DNA from: DATEVL01 sp964448245
GTDB lineage: Bacteria > Chloroflexota > Anaerolineae > Anaerolineales > E44-bin32
Length of the DNA: 34,473 nt
NCBI GenBank assembly: GCA_964448245.1
Contig: CAYUWF010000010.1
Coordinates: 1 to 34,473, forward strand
Direction: 5' to 3'
The position numbers and the translations under genes are program-made. Positions within the stretch are counted from its first letter, which is position 1, and each line of letters starts with the position of its first letter. Shown here piece by piece: positions 16,035-23,032 of this stretch. Under the pieces are notes generated by a model, which saw only the letters and a list, made by a program, of their open reading frames with translations, was not told the origin of the DNA and searched no databases.

Positions 16035-16781
16035 TCAAGCGAGTCGGAGCGGATTGAAATCCGTCGCCTGGTCGAACGGGTCGAGGCCTTCGGCGCGCTT
16101 CAAGCGATGGATGACCAGATAGGTGAGGGGAGTGGCCAGGGCCTCGTAGGCGCTCTTGAGCAGCCACTGCGACACGATGGCCGCCGCCAAAGCCTGGGGA
16201 GGGAGGATGCCGGCGAAGGCCAGCGTCAGGAAAACGATGGAGTCGGCCGCCTGGCCGACCAATGTCGAAGCGATGGTGCGCGTCCACAGTCGCCGACCAC
16301 CGCTGGCGACCTTCATGCGGGCCATGACGTAGGCATTGAGGAACTCGCCCACGAGATACGCGGCAAAAGAGGCTGCCAGAAGCCGCGGGGCAAATCCCAG
16401 GATCGCCTGGTAGGCCTGCTGCGCCTGCTCGGCCGAAGGGTACACGCCGGCCGTCCAGTAGGGGCTAGGGGGGAGCCAGCTGCCGAGGACGATCGCCGCC
16501 ACTGCCAGCAGATTGCAACCGAACCCGATCCAGATGGCGCGCCGCGCAGCCGCATAGCCGTAGACCTCGGTCAATATATCGCCGCAGATGTACGCCACCG
16601 GAAAGAGCACAATCGCCGCCGGGAGCGTCAACCCGAACAGCGAGACGAGTTTGACGGCGATGATGTTGGAGACGATCAACGTGGCGACGAACACCGCCAC
16701 CACGACGGAATACCATCGCGGCGAAGTCCCCTCCGGGATGCGAAGCGCGATCACCCCGCGCTCTTCCTCTTGAGCCTTCAT
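16035..16781 (-). CDS. Queuosine precursor transporter (YhhQ/VUT family, COG1738)
   Basis: An integral membrane protein of 248 aa with about six helices. It matches the VUT/QPTR family, which imports the queuosine precursors preQ0 or preQ1. Family stretches include VSNIIAVKLVSLFG, FPVAYICGDILTEVYGY, FAAYLVGEFLNAYVMARMK, RTIASTLVGQAADSIVF and the final YLVIHRLKR. The queF gene upstream on the same strand supports the role. The start is uncertain: the ATG at 16781 and the first 19 or so residues (MKAQEEERGVIALRIPEGT) are themselves one unit of a 69-bp tandem repeat. A GTG at 16754, with GAGGAAGAG upstream, is a possible alternative start. Confidence 0.88.
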   Translation of the reverse strand: MKAQEEERGVIALRIPEGTSPRWYSVVVAVFVATLIVSNIIAVKLVSLFGLTLPAAIVLFPVAYICGDILTEVYGYAAARRAIWIGFGCNLLAVAAIVLGSWLPPSPYWTAGVYPSAEQAQQAYQAILGFAPRLLAASFAAYLVGEFLNAYVMARMKVASGGRRLWTRTIASTLVGQAADSIVFLTLAFAGILPPQALAAAIVSQWLLKSAYEALATPLTYLVIHRLKRAEGLDPFDQATDFNPLRLA

Positions 16782-17085
16782 TGTAGAGCGCGGGGTCCCC
16801 TCCGGGATGCGAAGCGCGATCACCCCGCGCCGTTCCTTTTGGCCATCATNNNNNNNNNNNNNNNNNNNNNNNNNNNNNNNNNNNNNNNNNNNNNNNNNNN
16901 NNNNNNNNNNNNNNNNNNNNNNNNNNNNNNNNNNNNNNNNNNNNNNNNNGTCCCCTCCGGGATGCGAAGCGCGATCACCCCGCGCCGTTCCTTTTGGCCA
17001 TCATCGTAGGCCGCGGGGTCCCCTCCGGGATGCCAAGCGCGATCACCCCGCGCCCTTCCCCTTGAGCCTTAATGGTAGGGCGGGG
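16726..17085. repeat. Tandem 68-69 bp repeat array spanning an assembly gap
   Basis: Units start at 16726, 16795, 16950 and 17018 with a nearly invariant GTCCCCTCCGGGATGCGAAG block, followed by CGCGATCACCCCGCG and a less conserved half (TTCCTTTTGGCCATCAT or TTCCTCTTGAGCCTTCAT types). Spacing is 69 bp before the gap and 68 bp after it. GCGGGGT and ACCCCGC at the junctions can pair, so each unit can form a hairpin. The 69-bp unit equals 23 codons and contains the start codon and amino end of the transporter gene. The last partial unit touches the queF stop codon (CGGGGT-CAT-ACCCCG). Confidence 0.85.
16850..16949. other. Assembly gap (100 N)
   Basis: Exactly 100 undetermined bases, the usual placeholder for a gap of unknown size, lie inside the tandem array. 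The true number of repeat units is therefore not known. Confidence 0.98.
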
Positions 17086-17496
17086 TCATACCCCGGAGGG
17101 GCGAGTGCCGTGCTCGGCCTCGACCGTGATGCGAATCCCGCCCCGGACGGAGAACGCGCCGCGCACGCGGCACCAGCGCGGGTCGAGCGCCGCCACCAGG
17201 TCATCGAGAATCTTGTTGGTGACGTGCTCGTGGAAGACGCCTTCGTCCCGGTAGGACCACAGGTACAACTTGAACGACTTCGACTCGAGGATCTTCGGGC
17301 CGGGGACGTAGTCGACGGTGATCGTGGCGAAGTCGGGTTGGCCGGTCCCCGGGCAGACGCAGGTGAACTCGTCGCTCTCCAACCGGACCCGGTAGGGCCG
17401 CTGCGGGTTGTGGTTGGGGAAAGTCTCGAGCTTCTTGGTGGGCTGGCCGCCCCGGCCCAGCAGGGTCAGGCCTTCGAGGTCGGAGGCGTCGGTCAT
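17086..17496 (-). CDS. queF: QueF, NADPH-dependent 7-cyano-7-deazaguanine reductase
   Basis: A cytoplasmic enzyme of 136 aa that reduces the nitrile of preQ0 to the aminomethyl group of preQ1, in the pathway to queuosine at tRNA position 34. It is the short single-domain (YkvM-like) form. The catalytic Cys48 lies in CVCPGTGQPDFATI, Asp55 is the proton donor position, and the QueF motif ESKSFKLYLWSYR starts at residue 71. The ending VRGGIRITVEAEHG is typical. The ATG at 17496 overlaps the ttuA stop (ATGA), so it is coupled to the tRNA thiolation genes. The last few codons lie at the edge of the tandem repeat array. Confidence 0.95.
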   Translation of the reverse strand: MTDASDLEGLTLLGRGGQPTKKLETFPNHNPQRPYRVRLESDEFTCVCPGTGQPDFATITVDYVPGPKILESKSFKLYLWSYRDEGVFHEHVTNKILDDLVAALDPRWCRVRGAFSVRGGIRITVEAEHGTRPSGV

Positions 17497-18455
17497 GCGA
17501 TCGGCACCTCCTGGGGAACGGCGCGACGAGCGCGCACCTTGTCCCAGGTGCGGCAGAACGCACACGCCTCGGGTGCGCTCGTCGGCTGGCCGCAGCGCGG
17601 GCAGGGCTGGAGACCGCCCAGACTCTGAATCGCAGGCGCGGCGAAGGCACCGTTGCGCTTGGCCTCCAGAAAGGAGAGATAGAAAGCCAGCTTCGCCCCT
17701 GGTCGCTCCGCCTCCAGCCGGTTGAGCGTTTCCTTGTACTGGATCGACTTCGCGCCGACGGCGAACGGGCACTCTTCGTAGATGTAGGCGATGCCGCGCA
17801 GCAAGGCATAGGCGGCCGTTTCGCGTTCGTAGAAACGGCAGAACGGTTTCACCTTGCGCGCCAGGCCGCCGGCGGAGGCAGGCAGCACCGGCCCCTGGCG
17901 GGCCAGATAGCCGGTCGACCAGGTGAGAGTATTGCCGAAGAGCGTCGCCGCCTCATCATCCAAGTTGTGTCCGGTCGCCAGCGCGTCGTAGCCCTCATCG
18001 CGCGCCACGCGGTTCATGATGTGGCGCTTGGTCAGTCCACACACCGAGCAGGGTTTCTCGCGGCCGCGGTGGGTGAGCCGAGCCGCGTCGGGAATCGTCG
18101 CGCCTTCGAGCTCGGCCACATCGACGACATGGAGTCGCAATCCGTGCTCCGCGGCGAAGGCCTCCGCCAGCCGCTGTGATTCGGCGGAGTAACCGATCCC
18201 GCCGTCGATTCCCAGACCGATGTACAGGCCGTCGGCCTGATAGCCGAGACGCGTCAGCACATCCCACAGTGCGAGCGAATCCTTGCCTCCCGAGACGGCC
18301 ACCAGCATGCGCTCGTCGCGGGTGAACATGTCGTATTTGCGGATGAAACGCTCGGTTTGCTCGGGGATCCAATCCAGGTAGTGCTCGCGGCACAGCGCCA
18401 GCTTGTGGTGCCGCATGTTGATGGCGGCCTTCTGACCACAGCTGCGGCACCTCAT
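17493..18455 (-). CDS. ttuA: TtuA-type tRNA 2-thiolation enzyme (TtcA/CTU1 family)
   Basis: A cytoplasmic ATP-dependent tRNA thiolase of 320 aa. It has an amino-terminal zinc site (CRSC at 3-6, CREH at 22-25). The PP-loop SGGKDS is at 55-60. Cys136 and Cys139 (CSVCG) plus Cys229 (EECPF) fit the iron-sulfur/sulfur-transfer cysteines. A carboxy-terminal zinc site uses CPRC at 285-288 and CAFC at 298-301. This five-part layout is that of TtuA, which makes 2-thioribothymidine at tRNA position 54 using the sulfur carrier TtuB. The gene overlaps a ttuB-like gene upstream and queF downstream by 4 bp each. 2-Thiolation of T54 is best known from thermophiles, so heat adaptation is possible but not shown. 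Confidence 0.9.
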   Translation of the reverse strand: MRCRSCGQKAAINMRHHKLALCREHYLDWIPEQTERFIRKYDMFTRDERMLVAVSGGKDSLALWDVLTRLGYQADGLYIGLGIDGGIGYSAESQRLAEAFAAEHGLRLHVVDVAELEGATIPDAARLTHRGREKPCSVCGLTKRHIMNRVARDEGYDALATGHNLDDEAATLFGNTLTWSTGYLARQGPVLPASAGGLARKVKPFCRFYERETAAYALLRGIAYIYEECPFAVGAKSIQYKETLNRLEAERPGAKLAFYLSFLEAKRNGAFAAPAIQSLGGLQPCPRCGQPTSAPEACAFCRTWDKVRARRAVPQEVPIA

Positions 18456-18685
18456 CTGGACCTCATCCCCTGGGGCCCGACCGCGCCGCGGGCTCCGCCC
18501 GAGATCACGGCCACCAGCCGGATGACTTCGCCGTCTTGCAGGGGCTCGTCATCCGTGATGAGTTGCCCTTCCCGCGTCGGCAGGACGCTCTCCGGCTCGA
18601 TGCCGAGCCGAAGCAATGCGTCGCGCACCGTCATGCCGGCCGGGACTTCGTAGATCTTGTCGCGCAGCTTGAGCTGTGCCGCCAT
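18452..18685 (-). CDS. TtuB-like ubiquitin-fold sulfur carrier with a carboxy-terminal extension
   Basis: A 77-aa beta-grasp protein (MAAQLKLRDKIYEVPAGMTV, then RDALLRLGIEPESVLPTREG and GEVIRLVAVISGG). In ThiS/MoaD/TtuB proteins the chain ends in Gly-Gly, which is adenylated and loaded with sulfur. Here Gly63-Gly64 is followed by ARGAVGPQGMRSR, 13 more residues, up to a stop that overlaps the ttuA start (ATGA). The extension also covers the ttuA ribosome binding site (GAGG). A free Gly-Gly end would need proteolytic trimming, or the extension may be an annotation-independent quirk of coupling. The ATG at 18685 was chosen at the conserved start; an upstream extension to 18736 has no family match. 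Confidence 0.8.
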   Translation of the reverse strand: MAAQLKLRDKIYEVPAGMTVRDALLRLGIEPESVLPTREGQLITDDEPLQDGEVIRLVAVISGGARGAVGPQGMRSR

Positions 18686-19012
18686 GGCGGATGTGGCACC
18701 CCGCTCCATTCTAACGAGCAGACGGAGGATAGTCAACGCGTGATGGAATCGGCACCTCCCAAGAGAGGGGTGCCGGGTCCCTCACCCCCGTCCCCCTCTC
18801 CGCAGCGAGCGCGATCCGCATCTGTCGGCGCCAGCGGAGAGGGGGAAGTTCTTCGAAGAGGGCGGGGGCTTCGCCCCCGCCCTCTTCGAGAATCCTCCCC
18901 TTCCACTGCGTAAGCCTACGGCAGCGGGAGACCCCGCCCAGGCAGGGGGAGGGGCAGGGGTGGGATGAATCGGGAGATGTCAACGCTCTGTGGTGCGGGC
19001 CGGGTCATGTTC
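18686..19012. repeat. Three-hairpin GC repeat, copy at 18.8 kb
   Basis: A non-coding stretch. Arms CCCCCTCTCCGC (18792-18803) / GCGGAGAGGGGG (18834-18845) enclose a loop with GCATCTGTCGGCG. Next is a perfect 16-bp stem, CGAAGAGGGCGGGGGC (18854-18869) with its complement (18873-18888), around a 3-nt TTC loop. Then comes a looser third pairing of CTCCCCTTCC with the G-rich tract near 18943-18960. It shares sequence with the copy after glnA. As RNA or single-stranded DNA these stems would be extremely stable. Confidence 0.75.
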
Positions 19013-19297
19013 TCGCGTCTTCATCCCAGACTCCCACCCCCGTACCCCCTCCCCGAAGGAAAGGACATCCGCCCTTGGTCGTTGGGCGGGGAGGGGGGTT
19101 GGTCTCGAAAGGGGGGAGGGTTCGCCCTGCCCCTCTTCTTTTCAACTCCCCCCATCGAAGCGATGGGTAATGTGGAGTCGCCTCAGGTAGAGGGAGGGGA
19201 AGGGCTGGGATGAATCGGAAGGTCGGCCGAGGCCCCTCCTCTCTGGAGACGATAGGGGGGTCGATCGGCGTTAGGGGGAGGGAGGGTCACGGACGAG
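19013..19297. repeat. Three-hairpin GC repeat, copy at 19.0 kb
   Basis: No gene is seen. Arms CCCCCTCCCCG (19045-19055) / CGGGGAGGGGG (19087-19097) form the first hairpin. AGGGTTCGCCCT-type and CTCCCC/GGGGAG pairings follow up to about 19213, where the words CTGGGATGAATCGG echo GTGGGATGAATCGG of the preceding copy (18959-18972). The two copies thus lie as a tandem pair. The remainder up to 19297 is G-rich and featureless. Confidence 0.65.
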
Positions 19298-20209
19298 TCA
19301 GGCCTGTTTCTCGGTGAATGTGCCCTCCGCCTTGCGCATGGCTTCGAACGCGGCGATGGCCACCTCGATCATCTCCCCGTCCGGCTCGCGCGTCGTGAGC
19401 CGCTGCAGAGCAAGGTTGGGGAGGAGGAGCGGCCGGGCCCAGGCATGATGCTGGACCCGGGCCGACCAGCGGATGTATTCATAGGCCATCCCGGCCAGAA
19501 CCGGGACCATCAGCAGGCGGCTGACTAGGCGCCATCCCAGGGGGAGAGGACCGATCAGGCTGAAGATAATGACCGAGAAGACGACGATGGTGAGCAGGAA
19601 CGCCGTGCCGCAACGCGGATGCTCGCACGGAAATGGAGCGACATCCTCGACCCGCAAAGGGCGCTGCGCCTCAAAGGCGTGGATCGTCTTGTGCTCGGCC
19701 CCGTGGTAGGCGTAGACGCGGCGAATTTCCGGGATGCGCCCAATCGCCCACAGGTATCCGAGCAGGAGCCCCAGTCGAAGGACGCCCTCCACCAGGCTGC
19801 CGAGGGAAGCCGGCAAGCCCAAGGCCCGCTCGACCGCGAACGCAGCCGCCGCCGGCAGCAGGAAGAACAGGCCGACGCCGGCGAACACGGCGACGATCAT
19901 CGAAAGAGCCAGTGGCGCTTTCGCCTGCGCCTCTTGGGGGCCGACCTGAACGCTGGCCGAGAAGGACAGCGAGCGGAAGCCGAGCTGCAGCGTGTCGACC
20001 AGGACGAACAGGCCGCGGATCAGCGGCAGCCGGGCGAGACGGCGGCGAGTGGGCGAAACGAAGGTGTGCACGTCGAAGCGGATCGATCGGTCCGGCGCGC
20101 GGACGGCCGTGGCACAGGCCGTCTGGCCGCGCATCATCACGCCCTCGAGAACCGCCTGCCCGCCGTACAGGGGCGGCGGCTGAGGTTTGACCGAAGGGTG
20201 GGGGGTCAT
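19298..20209 (-). CDS. DUF1385 (YqhQ-like) membrane protein
   Basis: A 303-aa protein of the DUF1385 family, of uncertain function. Family marks are YGGQAVLEGVMMRG at residues 15-28, the histidine motif YAYHGAEHKTIHAFE, CEHPRCGTAFLL, and the carboxy-terminal QRLTTREP. About four or five hydrophobic helices are seen. The ATG at 20209 overlaps the stop of the M20 peptidase gene (ATGA), and it begins at the usual MTPHPSVKPQPPPLYGGQAV-type start; the frame extends further upstream only as a shadow of the peptidase gene. It is the last gene of a three-gene operon. Confidence 0.88.
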   Translation of the reverse strand: MTPHPSVKPQPPPLYGGQAVLEGVMMRGQTACATAVRAPDRSIRFDVHTFVSPTRRRLARLPLIRGLFVLVDTLQLGFRSLSFSASVQVGPQEAQAKAPLALSMIVAVFAGVGLFFLLPAAAAFAVERALGLPASLGSLVEGVLRLGLLLGYLWAIGRIPEIRRVYAYHGAEHKTIHAFEAQRPLRVEDVAPFPCEHPRCGTAFLLTIVVFSVIIFSLIGPLPLGWRLVSRLLMVPVLAGMAYEYIRWSARVQHHAWARPLLLPNLALQRLTTREPDGEMIEVAIAAFEAMRKAEGTFTEKQA

Positions 20210-21576
20210 GCGGCGTAGGCCGTCAGAAAGTGGATGAAGGCTTCCACGCCGCGGTAGAAGGTTGGCAAGTGGATCTTCTCGTTCGGGGCGTGCAGGTTGT
20301 CGTCGGGCAGGCCGAAGCCCATCAGCACGCTGTCGGAATGCAGGATATCTTGGATCATCGCCACGATGGGGATCGTCCCACCGGTCCGCCCGAGGATGGG
20401 AGGCTTGCCCCACACTGTTTCGAGAGCGTTCAGGGCCGTGCGAACGGCGGCCGAGTCCCGCGCCGCCACTCCCGGCAGGCTGTGGGCGAGCTCTTTCAGC
20501 TCCCACGTGACGCTGTCCGGCAGGACCTTCTTCAAGTAGCTCTGGAGTGCCTGGTGGACATTGGCCGGCGTCTGGTTGGGAACGAGGCGCATTGAGATCT
20601 TGGCCATGGCGTGCGCCGGCAATACCGTCTTGGACCCGACCCCGGTGAACCCGCTCAAGAACCCGTTGACCTCGATCGTCGGCCGGGTGAGAACGCGTTC
20701 GTTGACGCTGTATCCCTGCTCTCCAAAGAGGCGCGGGGCGCCAGTCTGCTCGAGCCACCAGTCGTCGCCGTGCGGCAGCCGGGCCAACTCCTGCCTTTCG
20801 TCGTCGGCGAGGGGGCGCACGTCATCGTAGAAGCCGGGGAGCGTCACCCGGCCGGCGGAATCGCGCATGCCGGCAATCGCCTGGCTCAGCACGATCGCCG
20901 GGTTGTCAACCGCGCCGCCAAACATGCCCGAATGCAGATCGTGGCTGGCCCCCTGAACGTGAACCTCGAAGTACGCCAGTCCCCGGACGCCGTAGACGAT
21001 CTCGGGTTCGTCCGGACCGAGGATCGAGCCGTCGATGTTGAGGCAGGCATCACAGGTGTAGAGGCCGGCGTTTGCCTTGAGGAACGCCTCCAGGCTCGGC
21101 GACCCGGTCTCTTCTTCGCCCTCGATCAGAAACTTCAAGTTCACGGCCGACCGGCCGGCCTGGCGAACGGCTTCGAACGCTTGCAGGAAAGCGATGAGCT
21201 GGCCCTTCATGTCCGAGGCGCCGCGGCCGTACAGGTTCTCACCCCGCTGTTCGGCGTCAAACGGGTCGCTCTTCCACAGCTCCAGCGGGTCCACCGGCTG
21301 CACGTCGTAGTGCCCGTAGACCAGGATCGTCGGGGCGGCTTCGGCCCCGGACCAGCGGCCGTAGACGATCGGGTGGCCGGCGGTGGGCATGATCCGAACA
21401 TCCTCGACCCCCAGCGATTTTAAGCGCTCGGCGACCCACTCGGCGCCAAGCTGGATGTCCGGCTTGTGCTCGGGGGTCATCGAGATCGACGGGATGCGGA
21501 TGAGGTCGCGCAAGTCGGCGACGGCGCGGGCGCGGTTCTTGCGGGCGTAGTCGATGGCGGGATCGGTCGTAGCCAT
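20206..21576 (-). CDS. M20-family dipeptidase / metallopeptidase
   Basis: A cytoplasmic, dizinc M20 peptidase of 456 aa, of the dipeptidase/carnosinase-like type. Zinc and catalytic motifs are intact: YGHYDVQPVD (His ligand and the catalytic-site Asp), GRGASDMKGQ (bridging Asp), IEGEEETGS (catalytic Glu followed by a Glu ligand) and HAPNEKI (last His ligand). The lid/dimerisation domain lies in the middle (GASHDLHSGMFGGAVDNPA). The ATG at 21576 has GAAGGAAC upstream and starts the conserved domain; a longer frame would overlap the esterase gene. It starts 13 bp after the esterase stop. The exact peptide substrate cannot be read from sequence. Confidence 0.93.
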   Translation of the reverse strand: MATTDPAIDYARKNRARAVADLRDLIRIPSISMTPEHKPDIQLGAEWVAERLKSLGVEDVRIMPTAGHPIVYGRWSGAEAAPTILVYGHYDVQPVDPLELWKSDPFDAEQRGENLYGRGASDMKGQLIAFLQAFEAVRQAGRSAVNLKFLIEGEEETGSPSLEAFLKANAGLYTCDACLNIDGSILGPDEPEIVYGVRGLAYFEVHVQGASHDLHSGMFGGAVDNPAIVLSQAIAGMRDSAGRVTLPGFYDDVRPLADDERQELARLPHGDDWWLEQTGAPRLFGEQGYSVNERVLTRPTIEVNGFLSGFTGVGSKTVLPAHAMAKISMRLVPNQTPANVHQALQSYLKKVLPDSVTWELKELAHSLPGVAARDSAAVRTALNALETVWGKPPILGRTGGTIPIVAMIQDILHSDSVLMGFGLPDDNLHAPNEKIHLPTFYRGVEAFIHFLTAYAA

Positions 21577-21589
21577 GCGTTGTTCCTTC

Positions 21590-22582
21590 TCAACCGACGG
21601 CGCGGCTGATCGCTTCCAGGGAATAGTCCAGACGGGCGTTGAGGCCGTAGTGGCCCCCTTCATGTTCCTGAACCTCGTGCGGAATGCCGTGCGCTTCGAG
21701 CTCCCGGTGGAAGAGCCGCATCCCCACGTTCAGGTAGAACTCGTCCTGTCGCCCGCTGTCCAGGTAGAGCAGGCGCAGGCTCCGCAGCGCCTCGACGGAA
21801 TGTTCGAGACGGACGAGAGGATCATGCTCTCGCCAGCGTTGCCAAACATCCGGCCGCAGCGCTCCCGTTTCCAGGTCGATCGGGAAATCGAAACCGAACG
21901 GCTGGGCCGGGTCGGGCGAATAGCAAGCCGAGAGCGCCGCCAGTTCCATGACATCGCGGAAGGCCTGGTCGTGGGGGAGCGCCCGGCGTGGATCGCGCAG
22001 CAGTTCATCCAGGTTCTTCTGCGCCTCCACCGCCCGGTGAAACCGCGGCAGCTCCGGCAGATAGCAGTATTCGAAGTACTTGTCCCCGCTGTGGTCGGCG
22101 ACCAGGCCGAAGGCCTCGGGATGCTCCATCGCCATGCGCAGCGCGCCGAATCCCCCCGAGCTCTTCCCGGCGATGGCGCGTGCCTCGCGCCGCGGCATGC
22201 TGCGAAACGTGTGATCGGCCCAGTCGACCAGCTCCAACAGGTAGTCCTGATAGCGGCCGGTCGCCGTCGAATCGATGTATTGGGAGCCCCCAAAGCGGGT
22301 CATGGCGTCGGGCAGGATCAGGATCATCGGCCGGGCACGCCCTGCGTTCACCAGCCGGTCCATCCGCTCCCGGATGTCGTCCTCCCAGGCTTCGTACTTG
22401 AGGAAGCTGGCGCCGGTCCCCGTGAAGCCGGCGAGCAGGAAGACGACTGGGTAGCGGTCGCTGCCCGCCGCGTAGGTGGGTGGGAGATAGACGTAGACCA
22501 GGCGCTGGGCGGGATCGCCCAGCGCGTTCCCCTGCAGCACTTGGCTGCGAAACACTTCCGTCCGGATTTGCGAGGGACTCAT
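21590..22582 (-). CDS. Alpha/beta-hydrolase esterase (esterase D / enterochelin-esterase-like)
   Basis: A 330-aa serine hydrolase without a signal peptide. The oxyanion and strand region RLVYVYLPPTYAAGSDRYPV begins the fold. The nucleophile elbow is AGKSSGGFGAL (G-K-S-S-G). The acid is probably Asp in LDSGRQDEF and the histidine lies in HEGGHYGLNARLD. This is the pattern of the putative esterase/Fes family (PF00756), which cleaves carboxylic esters; the substrate is unknown. The ATG has GGAGG about 6 bp upstream, and a TATAAT lies directly before it (22594-22599, minus strand). It leads the operon with the M20 peptidase and DUF1385 genes. Confidence 0.88.
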   Translation of the reverse strand: MSPSQIRTEVFRSQVLQGNALGDPAQRLVYVYLPPTYAAGSDRYPVVFLLAGFTGTGASFLKYEAWEDDIRERMDRLVNAGRARPMILILPDAMTRFGGSQYIDSTATGRYQDYLLELVDWADHTFRSMPRREARAIAGKSSGGFGALRMAMEHPEAFGLVADHSGDKYFEYCYLPELPRFHRAVEAQKNLDELLRDPRRALPHDQAFRDVMELAALSACYSPDPAQPFGFDFPIDLETGALRPDVWQRWREHDPLVRLEHSVEALRSLRLLYLDSGRQDEFYLNVGMRLFHRELEAHGIPHEVQEHEGGHYGLNARLDYSLEAISRAVG

Positions 22583-23032
22583 GGACGCCTCCGATTATAA
22601 CGGCAGCCTCCTGCTGAAGGAGCGGTCCCTTTCGCCGCTGCCTCGACGGACACAGAGATGCCAACCTGGCCTTGCCACGTATCTTCAACTGCGAAGGCGG
22701 AGGCCGAAGACCCCACCTCCTACCCCTCCCCAGAAGACCGTTGCCTCCATGCGCCGGACCGGGTGGGGAGGGGGTGAGGAGTCAGGGAGGGAGGGAGCGG
22801 CACAGCCGCCACATCCCTCTCAAGAGACTCTCCCTCCCCCTGCCCATGGCGATGACTTGCAGTCCTCGTTAAGGCAGGGAGCCCGTTCGCTTCGCTTCGG
22901 GGTGCTACGCGAAGGGGAAGGGTGGGGGTTGGAGAGCTCGTCCGCGACCCATGAGGTTGGAGCGCTGCCGACTAGCTCGTCGTCGCCGAGAGATAGGCAA
23001 TACGTCCCCTTCCTTGGCTCGGGGAGTCTTTC
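22583..23032. repeat. Intergenic region with a degenerate three-hairpin GC repeat
   Basis: This lies between divergent genes. CCCCTCCCC/GGGGAGGGG arms (about 22724-22732 and 22764-22773) and further C-rich and G-rich tracts to about 22935 resemble the copies at 18.8 and 19.0 kb but are more diverged. A minus-strand TATAAT at 22594-22599 may serve the esterase gene. No plus-strand promoter for the beta-synthase gene is clear. Confidence 0.5.

Noticed and set aside
16726..17085. CRISPR-like array of regularly spaced repeats
   Set aside because: The parts between the most conserved blocks are also similar to each other, so they are not unique spacers. The whole 68-69 bp unit is a tandem repeat, and no cas genes are near.
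18452..18736. Longer sulfur carrier start at 18736
   Set aside because: The first 17 residues lie outside the ubiquitin-fold family; the ATG at 18685 begins exactly at the conserved strand.
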